This document shows positions 1 to 5,665 of a stretch of DNA of 6,073 nt, one piece after another. Made by a program: the position numbers and the translations under genes. Every line of letters starts with the position of its first letter. Position 1 is the stretch's first letter. The DNA comes from Bacteroidetes bacterium HGW-Bacteroidetes-12 (lineage in GTDB: Bacteria > Bacteroidota > Bacteroidia > Flavobacteriales_E > Vicingaceae): contig PHDR01000183.1 of NCBI GenBank assembly GCA_002841035.1, positions 1 through 6,073 of the forward strand. The letters are read 5' to 3'. The notes beneath the pieces are model-generated. The model was not told the origin of the DNA, did no database searches, and saw only the letters and a list, made by a program, of their open reading frames with translations.

Positions 1-1
1 T

Positions 2-964
2 AAAGTAATAATGAATAGTTCTGACGACTTTTTTGGTTCGTTTGAATTCAGACCTTTAGAGCCAGGTTATGGTATAACTGTAGGAAATGCACTTAGAAGA
101 GTTTTGTTAAACTCCCTTCAAGGTTATGCAATTACTACTGTGAAGATAGAGGGTGTTGACCACGAATTTTCTGCAATTAAAGGTGTTGTAGAAGATGTGT
201 CTCAAATTATCCTTAATTTAAAACAAGTACGTTTTAAACGACAAATCGAAGATATTGAAAATGAAAAAGTTATTGTAAACATTGGTGGTCAAGAAACATT
301 GACAGCTGGTGATTTAGGTAAATTTACTTCAGCTTTCCAAGTGCTAAATACTGATTTGGTAATTGCACACATGGAAAAATCAGTTAAACTTCAATTAGAA
401 ATAACAATTAATAAAGGAAGAGGATACATTCCTTCGGAAGAAAACAAACCTAATGATGCAAATATTGGTGTTATCGCTATTGACTCAATACATACACCAA
501 TAAGAAATGTTAAATATACCATTGAAAACTTTAGAGTTGGTCAAAAAACAGATTACGAAAAATTAGTATTTGAAATAACTACTGATGGTTCAATTCACCC
601 TAAAGATGCGTTGAAAGAAGCTGCTAAAGTATTAATTTATCACTTCATGTTGTTCTCAGATGAAAGAATTACATTGGATTCACCAGAAAGTTCTTCTGCA
701 GAAGAATTTGATGAAGATTCATTACACATGAGACAGTTGCTGAAAACTAAATTAGTAGATATGGATTTATCTGTAAGAGCACTAAACTGTTTAAAAGCTG
801 CTGATGTTGATACATTAGGAGACTTAGTATCATTCAATAAAAATGATTTATTAAAGTTCAGAAATTTTGGAAAAAAATCATTAACCGAATTGGACGAATT
901 AGTTGAAAACAAAGGATTAACATTTGGAATGAATGTAGCTGCCTATAAATTAGATAAGGAGTAA
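2..964 (+). CDS. rpoA: RNA polymerase alpha subunit, 5'-truncated by window edge
   Basis: Alpha subunit of RNA polymerase: its N-terminal domain dimerises and nucleates assembly of beta and beta', and its C-terminal domain contacts UP-element DNA and activators. Numbering from the Met at base 11, the N-terminal domain covers about residues 1-230, with the assembly motif GYGITVGNALRR (19-30) and NLKQVRFK. A short acidic linker follows, then the helix-hairpin-helix C-terminal domain (about 245-310). SVRALNCLKA contains R256, N259 and K262, equivalent to the E. coli DNA-contacting R265, N268 and K271; GKKSLTEL follows. The frame is open upstream of base 11 and encodes K-V-I before that Met. In Bacteroidota homologues as I remember them, KVIM is internal and about 13 residues precede this Met, giving roughly 330 in total. 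The true start therefore lies outside the window. The stop is TAA at 962-964. The gene is probably co-transcribed with rplQ. Identity is certain; the missing N-terminal length is inferred. Confidence 0.97.
   Translation, partial: KVIMNSSDDFFGSFEFRPLEPGYGITVGNALRRVLLNSLQGYAITTVKIEGVDHEFSAIKGVVEDVSQIILNLKQVRFKRQIEDIENEKVIVNIGGQETLTAGDLGKFTSAFQVLNTDLVIAHMEKSVKLQLEITINKGRGYIPSEENKPNDANIGVIAIDSIHTPIRNVKYTIENFRVGQKTDYEKLVFEITTDGSIHPKDALKEAAKVLIYHFMLFSDERITLDSPESSSAEEFDEDSLHMRQLLKTKLVDMDLSVRALNCLKAADVDTLGDLVSFNKNDLLKFRNFGKKSLTELDELVENKGLTFGMNVAAYKLDKE
956..961 (+). promoter_or_regulatory. Shine-Dalgarno-like AAGGAG before rplQ
   Basis: AAGGAG lies 8 bases before the rplQ ATG at 970, an ideal distance for a ribosome binding site. 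It is also the last two sense codons (Lys-Glu) of rpoA, so protein constraint alone could explain it. In Bacteroidota the anti-Shine-Dalgarno of 16S rRNA is largely sequestered and such motifs are rarely used, so its function is uncertain. None of the other starts in this window has a comparable motif at proper spacing. Confidence 0.35.
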
Positions 965-969
965 TAGCC

Positions 970-1602
970 ATGAGACACGGAAAAAAAGTAAACCACTTAA
1001 GCAGACAAGCACCACATAGAAAAGCTATGTTGGCAAATATGGCTTGTTCTCTTATTGAACATAAAAGAATTAATACAACAGTTGCTAAAGCAAAAGCGTT
1101 GCAAAAATACATTGAACCGCTTATTACAAAATCTAAGACTGATTCAACGCATTCTAGAAGAACTGTTTTTAGTTATTTAAAAAGCAAAGAATCTGTAACA
1201 GAACTTTTTAGAGAAGTTTCAACAAAAATAATGGATAGACCAGGAGGATATACTCGTATTCTTAAAACAGGTTTTAGATTAGGTGATAATGCACAAATGT
1301 GTTTCATTGAATTGGTTGACTACAACGAGAATATGTTGAAAGACAGCTCTACTAAAAAAACAACAGCTAAAAGAAGAAGAGGAGGATCTAAAAAAACAGA
1401 TGAAAAAATAGTTCCTGTTGCAGAAGCAAAAGTTGAAGATGTTGCAGTGGTAGATGAACCAAAAACTGAAAAAGTTGAAGATTCTAAGGTTGAGAAACCT
1501 AAAAATGAAGAAATTGAAAAAGCTGAAGATACTAAAGTAGAGGAACCTAAAGCTGAAGATAAAACGAGTGAAGAATCTAACGAAGAAGATAAAAAAGATT
1601 AA
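970..1602 (+). CDS. rplQ: 50S ribosomal protein L17 (bL17) with long charged C-terminal tail
   Basis: Large-subunit ribosomal protein L17, which binds 23S rRNA near the exit side of the 50S subunit. Residues 1 to about 122 form the whole conserved L17 domain: MRHGKKVNHLSR at the N-terminus, then the HRKAMLANMACSLIEHKRI helix, and a GGYTRILKTGFRLGDNAQM segment with FIELVDY at its end. From about residue 125 to 210 the protein is a low-complexity tail: first basic (TAKRRRGGSKK, 132-142), then dominated by Lys, Glu, Asp, Val and Pro, and predicted disordered. Within the tail a 12-residue unit recurs (169-180 and 185-196). The total of 210 residues compares with 127 in E. coli; tails are known in Bacteroidota L17 but, from memory, are usually shorter. 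The start ATG is 5 bases after the rpoA stop, consistent with translation from the same operon mRNA. A terminator follows. Identity is certain; the role of the tail is unknown. Confidence 0.97.
   Translation: MRHGKKVNHLSRQAPHRKAMLANMACSLIEHKRINTTVAKAKALQKYIEPLITKSKTDSTHSRRTVFSYLKSKESVTELFREVSTKIMDRPGGYTRILKTGFRLGDNAQMCFIELVDYNENMLKDSSTKKTTAKRRRGGSKKTDEKIVPVAEAKVEDVAVVDEPKTEKVEDSKVEKPKNEEIEKAEDTKVEEPKAEDKTSEESNEEDKKD
1474..1557 (+). repeat. Imperfect 36-bp in-frame repeat pair within the rplQ tail
   Basis: Bases 1474-1509 and 1522-1557 (48-bp step, 12-bp spacer) align without gaps at 29 of 36 positions by my count. They encode VEDSKVEKPKNE and AEDTKVEEPKAE. A shorter, weaker copy of the Glu-Pro-Lys core (DEPKTEKVED) precedes the first unit. 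Most differences fall at third or first codon positions and keep the residue or its charge. This suggests that the tail grew by in-frame duplication and has since been held to a charge pattern; that history is inference. Confidence 0.7.
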
Positions 1603-1631
1603 GAATTGATGTTAAATCATTTTAAAAACAG

Positions 1632-1668
1632 AAAAGGATAGTGTAATTTTACACTATCCTTTTTTTTT
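1632..1668 (+). terminator. Intrinsic terminator after rplQ
   Basis: A perfect 14-bp inverted repeat (1632-1645 pairs with 1650-1663) closes on a 4-base ATTT loop. Its core is GGATAGTGTA with complement TACACTATCC. The T-run starts inside the 3' arm and gives nine consecutive T at 1660-1668. The outer four pairs are A-T and the inner ten contain four G-C pairs. This is the classical Rho-independent form and sits 29 bases after the rplQ stop, marking the end of the ribosomal/rpoA operon. Its last T is only 8 bases before the carA ATG. Confidence 0.9.
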
Positions 1669-1676
1669 ACAATTTT

Positions 1677-2801
1677 ATGGAAGACAAAGCAATATTACTA
1701 CTCGAAGATGGCACTGTTTTTTACGGTAAGCACGCAGGTTTTAAAGGAACAACAACCGGAGAAATCTGTTTTAATACTGGAATGACAGGTTATCAAGAAA
1801 TTTTTACAGACCCATCTTATTATGGGCAAATTTTAGTCGCAACAACTTCTCATGTAGGCAATTATGGAATCACTAATGAAGAAGTAGAATCTGATGGAAT
1901 TAAAATTGCAGGTTTAGTTTGTAAAAAATTTTCTGATATGTTTTCTAGAGCTAGAGCTGATAAATCTATTGATACTTATTTTAAGGAAAATAATATAGTG
2001 GCTATTTCTGATGTTGATACCAGGGCTATAGTTCGACACATTAGAAATAAAGGGGCTATGAATGCAATAATATCTTCCGAAATAGATGATTTGGAAGAGT
2101 TGAAACAACAATTAAGAAAAGTACCTTCAATGGAAGGGCTAGAATTGTCTTCAAAAGTTAGCACAAAAGAAGCTTATTTTTTTGGTGATGAAAATGCAAA
2201 ATATAAAGTAGCCGTGTTGGATTTCGGAATTAAAAAAAATATTTTAAGGTGTTTAGCTGAGAGGGATTGTTATCTTAAAGTTTTCCCAATGGATGTTACC
2301 TTTGAAGAAATGAATGAATGGCAACCAAATGGCTATATGTTATCTAATGGACCTGGTGATCCTTCTGTAATGAAACCTCAAATTGAATTGGTTCAACAAA
2401 TTGTAAATTCTAATTTACCCGTATTTGGAATCTGTTTAGGACATCAAATTTTGGCATTATCAGCAGGGCTTTCAACTTCCAAAATGCACAATGGACATAG
2501 AGGTTGTAATCATCCTGTGTTGAATTTAGAAACAGGAAAAGGTGAAATTACTTCTCAAAATCACGGTTTTGTCGTTAATTCTGATGATGTTCAAAATAAT
2601 AATGAAGTAGAATTAACACACAAGCATTTGAACGACAATACTGTAGCAGGTATCAGGTTTAAAAATAAAAATGTGTTTTCTGTTCAGTACCATCCTGAAT
2701 CATCACCAGGGCCACATGATTCAAGATATTTGTTTGATAATTTTATTGTTAATATTGTAGATAGTATGCAAGATGTTGGTCGTAAAATGAATGTACTTTA
2801 A
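1677..2801 (+). CDS. carA: Carbamoyl-phosphate synthase, small (glutaminase) subunit
   Basis: Hydrolyses glutamine and channels ammonia to the large subunit CarB, which makes carbamoyl phosphate for pyrimidine and arginine synthesis in the cytoplasm. Residues 1 to about 150 are the CarA-specific N-terminal domain (ALLLEDG-type start, FNTGMTGYQEIFTDPSYYGQ, SDVDTRAIVRHIR). About 177-360 is the class I glutamine amidotransferase domain: SNGPGDPS (223-230), the nucleophile elbow GICLGHQ with catalytic C253, TSQNHGF (292-298), and QYHPESSPGPHDS with catalytic H339 and E341. All catalytic residues are present. Length is 374, against 382 in E. coli. The ATG is the only sensible start; an in-frame TAA lies upstream at 1644-1646. 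carB is not in the window. The gene begins 8 bases past a terminator T-run and ends 17 bases before clpX, so it and clpX probably share a transcript. No clear promoter or Shine-Dalgarno sequence is visible. Confidence 0.97.
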   Translation: MEDKAILLLEDGTVFYGKHAGFKGTTTGEICFNTGMTGYQEIFTDPSYYGQILVATTSHVGNYGITNEEVESDGIKIAGLVCKKFSDMFSRARADKSIDTYFKENNIVAISDVDTRAIVRHIRNKGAMNAIISSEIDDLEELKQQLRKVPSMEGLELSSKVSTKEAYFFGDENAKYKVAVLDFGIKKNILRCLAERDCYLKVFPMDVTFEEMNEWQPNGYMLSNGPGDPSVMKPQIELVQQIVNSNLPVFGICLGHQILALSAGLSTSKMHNGHRGCNHPVLNLETGKGEITSQNHGFVVNSDDVQNNNEVELTHKHLNDNTVAGIRFKNKNVFSVQYHPESSPGPHDSRYLFDNFIVNIVDSMQDVGRKMNVL

Positions 2802-2818
2802 AAAAAATAAGAAAGGTT

Positions 2819-4057
2819 ATGGAAAATAAACAAGTGAAGTGTTCTTTCTGTAGTAGATCTAAGCATGAAGTTGACGTTATGATTGCTGGTGTTACAGGTC
2901 ATATTTGTAATTATTGTATAGCACAAGCACAGCATATTGTTAAGGAAGAAACCGTAGGAAAAACGACTAAAGAGTTAGCTAATCAATTGGTGCTTCTAAA
3001 ACCAGCTGAAATAAAAAAGCATCTTGACGAATATGTTATAGAACAAGATAGTGCTAAAAAAGTGCTTTCTGTTGCTGTTTATAATCATTATAAAAGATTA
3101 ACTCAACAAGGAATTAAATCCAATGATGATATTGATATTGAAAAATCAAACATACTTTTAGTAGGAGAAACTGGAACTGGAAAAACATTGTTGGCTAAAA
3201 CAATTGCCAAAATATTGAAAGTTCCATTTTGTATTGCTGATGCTACTATTTTAACAGAAGCAGGTTACGTTGGAGAGGATGTGGAGAGTATTTTATCTCG
3301 TTTGCTTCAAGCAGCCGATTATGATGTGGAAGCAGCACAAAAAGGTATCGTTTTTATAGATGAAATTGATAAAATTGCCAGAAAAAGCGATAATCCTTCC
3401 ATAACTAGAGATGTAAGTGGAGAAGGAGTTCAACAGGCATTACTTAAACTATTAGAAGGGTCGGCTGTAAACGTACCACCTCAAGGTGGAAGAAAACATC
3501 CAGAACAAAAAATGATTTCCGTAGAAACTAAAAACATTCTTTTTATTTGTGGTGGTGCTTTTGATGGAATAAAACTAAAAATAGCTAGGAGATTAAAAAC
3601 ACACGTTATTGGCTATAAAAATATCGAGCAAGAACAAGTTGATGAAGATAATTTATTGCAATACATTACACCATTAGATATAAAATCTTTTGGTTTAATA
3701 CCTGAATTAATAGGAAGATTGCCTGTGTTGAGTTATTTAGACCCATTGAGCAAGCCTGCTTTAAGAAGAATATTAACCGAACCCAAAAATGCTATCATTA
3801 AGCAATATGTAAGACTTTTTGAGTTGGATAATATAAAACTTTCGTTTGATAAAGCTGCATTAGATTTTATAGTAGATAAATCTATGGAATTTCAGTTGGG
3901 TGCGAGAGGGTTGCGTTCTATTTGCGAAGCAATTATGTTAGATGCTATGTTTGATATGCCTTCACAACAAGATGTTAAAGAATTAAAAATAACCTTAAGT
4001 TATGCTAAAAATAAATTTGAAAAATCTAAAGTTAGCAATAAGTTGAAAGTAGCATAA
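2819..4057 (+). CDS. clpX: ATP-dependent Clp protease ATP-binding subunit ClpX
   Basis: AAA+ unfoldase that recognises tagged or damaged proteins and threads them into the ClpP peptidase. It has 412 residues, normal for the family. The zinc-binding dimerisation domain uses C8, C11, C30 and C33. The AAA+ module has Walker A GETGTGKT (116-123), pore-1 loop GYVG (149-152), Walker B VFIDEID (178-184), pore-2 region RDVSGEG (197-203), the RKH loop (225-227), arginine finger R300 in PELIGRLP, and sensor II GARGLR (361-366). Two departures stand out. The VIGQ box at the start of the AAA+ domain reads VIEQ (E75), and the ClpP-docking IGF loop reads IGY (264-266). IGY or VGY is, as I remember, normal in Bacteroidota; the Glu in VIGQ is not expected. 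The gene follows carA by 17 bases with an A-rich gap. clpP and tig, frequent neighbours elsewhere, are absent here. The region after the stop shows no terminator. Confidence 0.96.
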   Translation: MENKQVKCSFCSRSKHEVDVMIAGVTGHICNYCIAQAQHIVKEETVGKTTKELANQLVLLKPAEIKKHLDEYVIEQDSAKKVLSVAVYNHYKRLTQQGIKSNDDIDIEKSNILLVGETGTGKTLLAKTIAKILKVPFCIADATILTEAGYVGEDVESILSRLLQAADYDVEAAQKGIVFIDEIDKIARKSDNPSITRDVSGEGVQQALLKLLEGSAVNVPPQGGRKHPEQKMISVETKNILFICGGAFDGIKLKIARRLKTHVIGYKNIEQEQVDEDNLLQYITPLDIKSFGLIPELIGRLPVLSYLDPLSKPALRRILTEPKNAIIKQYVRLFELDNIKLSFDKAALDFIVDKSMEFQLGARGLRSICEAIMLDAMFDMPSQQDVKELKITLSYAKNKFEKSKVSNKLKVA

Positions 4058-4093
4058 TGCAACGGGAAAATACAACAATGTAACATTTTGATT

Positions 4094-4170
4094 ATTGAAG
4101 ACTGTGAATTGAAGACTAGCTTCTGTGAACTGATAAACTATAACCTTCTAACCTTATAATCTTCCAACTT
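4094..4170. repeat. Degenerate short-period (7-8 nt) intergenic repeat upstream of the flippase gene
   Basis: This 77-base stretch fills most of the clpX-flippase gap and divides into eleven 7-base steps. In the left half ATTGAAG occurs twice (4094, 4108) and ACTGTGA (4101) recurs as TCTGTGA (4122); ATTGAAGACT is exactly duplicated 14 bases apart, and several units start with ACT. In the right half the phase shifts to about 8: TAACCTT occurs at 4141 and 4149, then TAATCTT at 4157, ending in CCAACTT. The left half is purine-leaning and the right half pyrimidine-leaning. No open frame, strong hairpin or promoter is evident. The repeat ends inside the TTG start codon of the next gene. I recall similar low-complexity AACTT/AACCTT or ACTG-type tracts between genes in flavobacterial genomes, but cannot confirm this. 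Function unknown. Confidence 0.6.
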
Positions 4171-5665
4171 GGGAATCATACAACGACAAGCCTTACTGAA
4201 CACTATTGTTAACTATCTCGGAATAATTATAGGGTTTGTTAATGTAGTTATTCTTTTTCCATTATTTCTTTCACAAGAAGAGTTTGGACTAACCCGCTTG
4301 GTACTTTCATTAGCAACAACAATGGCTCAGCTTTCTTCATTTGGATTACATCGTATTGCCATTAAGTTTTTTCCTGTTTTTAGGAAAGAAACTCACAAAA
4401 ATAATGGTCTTCTTTCACTTTTATTAATCATTTCTAGTGCTGGATTCATAGTAGTTACTTCCATCTATTTGATTTTTAAACCCACTATTCTTCAGTTTTA
4501 TAGTGATGATTCGGCTCTTTTTAGTAACTATTATAGTTGGATACCGTTGGTAACATTCGGGTTTTTACTTTTTTTGGTGTTTGAATCTTTTTTGCAAGCA
4601 CTTCGCAAAACAGTGTTTACGAACCTCTTGAGAAATGTGATTATTCGAATTTATTGGCTTATAGCTATACTTTTCTACTATTATGGTTTTTGCACCTTCT
4701 TTCAATTCATGTTGATTTATATGATGGGCTACTTTTTAACAGCAGCTCTTTGTGTGATTGAATTAATGAAAAGTGGTGAATTTGTTTTTGACACAAATCC
4801 TAACTTTTATAAAAAGAGAATATTAAAACCATTACTAAATTATGGCACTTATTCCATTTTGAGTGGAGTTACTTTAATCTTGGTTATAAATGTTGATTTA
4901 TTAATGATAGGAGCACTTTTACCCGAAAATAAATTGGAAAGCGTGGGTATTTATGCTATTGCTACCTATATAGTATCCATTATATACATACCAGCCAATG
5001 CACTTTCGAGAATATCAGCACCAATAGTAGCTTACGATTGGAAACATAAAAATTTTAAAAATATAGCTGAATTTTATAAAAAAAGTTCTGTTATTTTAAC
5101 CTTTTTAGGCGTAATAATTTTTGGGTTTATAGCCTTAAATATAGACGAATTACTATCATTTATGAAACCCGAATTTGCTTCAGCAAAATACATTATATTA
5201 ATTTTAGGGATGGCTCGAATTTTTGATATGGCTTCTGGATTAAACTTGGTAATATTAACGGTTACTAAGTTCTATAGAGCAGAGGCTTTTTTAGCTATTT
5301 TACTTTTAATGCTTGTTATTGTTACAAATTTAATTTTCATTCCCATTTATGGGATTTATGGAGCAGCTATTGCAACAGCGGCTGTTTTTTTGTTTTTTAA
5401 TGTTGTTGTATATTTATATATATGGAAAAAACTTAAAATGCAACCTTATAGCTGGGCAACTTTATTAATGCTTCTTTTTGGATTTATATCTGCTGCTATT
5501 GTTTACTTTTTACCTTTTTCTTTTGAAAATAGAATTTTACTTATTATTACCAGATCATTTCTTTTTACAGGGATGTATTTTTTGCCTGTATATTTTCTTA
5601 ACTTATCACCAGATATTAATTTAATGGTAAACAAATACATACCATTTAAATTGAAAAGAAGCTAA
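4169..5665 (+). CDS. Polysaccharide/oligosaccharide flippase-type membrane protein (TTG start)
   Basis: A 498-residue, very hydrophobic protein with about 14 predicted membrane helices (roughly 13-34, 43-65, 80-103, 122-143, 155-175, 178-198, 225-250, 258-280, 305-324, 340-365, 372-393, 397-417, 429-449, 455-477). It fits the polysaccharide biosynthesis/Wzx-like branch of the MOP exporter superfamily, which flips lipid-linked sugar units across the inner membrane. Family-like features are the N-terminus GIIQRQ with NTIVNYLG, FLSQEEFGLTRL, and the NVDLLMIGALLPENKLESVGIYAIATYI segment in mid-protein. The start is TTG at 4169: an in-frame TAA at 4157-4159 leaves no ATG upstream, and GIIQRQ directly after the TTG matches the N-terminus I remember for Bacteroidota homologues. 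The next gene is a glycosyltransferase abutting the stop codon, which supports a surface-polysaccharide role. The transported sugar cannot be told. MATE or murein-lipid flippases are less likely alternatives. Confidence 0.85.
   Translation: MGIIQRQALLNTIVNYLGIIIGFVNVVILFPLFLSQEEFGLTRLVLSLATTMAQLSSFGLHRIAIKFFPVFRKETHKNNGLLSLLLIISSAGFIVVTSIYLIFKPTILQFYSDDSALFSNYYSWIPLVTFGFLLFLVFESFLQALRKTVFTNLLRNVIIRIYWLIAILFYYYGFCTFFQFMLIYMMGYFLTAALCVIELMKSGEFVFDTNPNFYKKRILKPLLNYGTYSILSGVTLILVINVDLLMIGALLPENKLESVGIYAIATYIVSIIYIPANALSRISAPIVAYDWKHKNFKNIAEFYKKSSVILTFLGVIIFGFIALNIDELLSFMKPEFASAKYIILILGMARIFDMASGLNLVILTVTKFYRAEAFLAILLLMLVIVTNLIFIPIYGIYGAAIATAAVFLFFNVVVYLYIWKKLKMQPYSWATLLMLLFGFISAAIVYFLPFSFENRILLIITRSFLFTGMYFLPVYFLNLSPDINLMVNKYIPFKLKRS

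Noticed and set aside
640..912. Open frame of 90 codons on the minus strand inside rpoA
   Set aside because: Fully antisense to the alpha C-terminal domain; Ser/Asn-rich composition is the shadow of the Glu/Asp/Leu codons on the other strand.
858..1112. Open frame of 84 codons on the minus strand across the rpoA-rplQ junction
   Set aside because: It lies entirely opposite two highly conserved genes, has no recognisable domain, and such antisense frames are expected by chance in this composition.
1620..1651. Possible Bacteroidota-type promoter for carA (TTTT, about 20 bases, TAATTTTA against consensus TTTG / TAnnTTTG)
   Set aside because: The -7-like box falls inside the terminator hairpin, lacks the final G, and the -33 box is a plain T-run; matches this loose are common in AT-rich DNA. 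Only start-site mapping could rescue it.
1914..2164. Two overlapping minus-strand open frames (62 and 65 codons) inside carA
   Set aside because: Both are opposite the conserved CarA N-terminal domain, overlap each other in different frames, and show no protein-like features.
4066..4089. Possible terminator hairpin after clpX (AAAAT ... ATTTT)
   Set aside because: Only five A-T pairs across a 14-base-plus loop and no T-run; too weak to terminate.
4081..4090. TAACATTTTG before the flippase as a -7 promoter element
   Set aside because: The gap between TA and TTTG is four bases instead of two, and no TTTG-like -33 element lies at the right distance.
4111..4123. GAAG-loop-CTTC hairpin within the repeat tract
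   Set aside because: Four base pairs only, with a 5-base loop; expected by chance in a sequence full of GAAG and CTTC words.
4094..4170. CRISPR array or recombination attachment site
   Set aside because: The repeat words are 7-10 bases, degenerate and without spacers; no cas gene, integrase or tRNA lies nearby.
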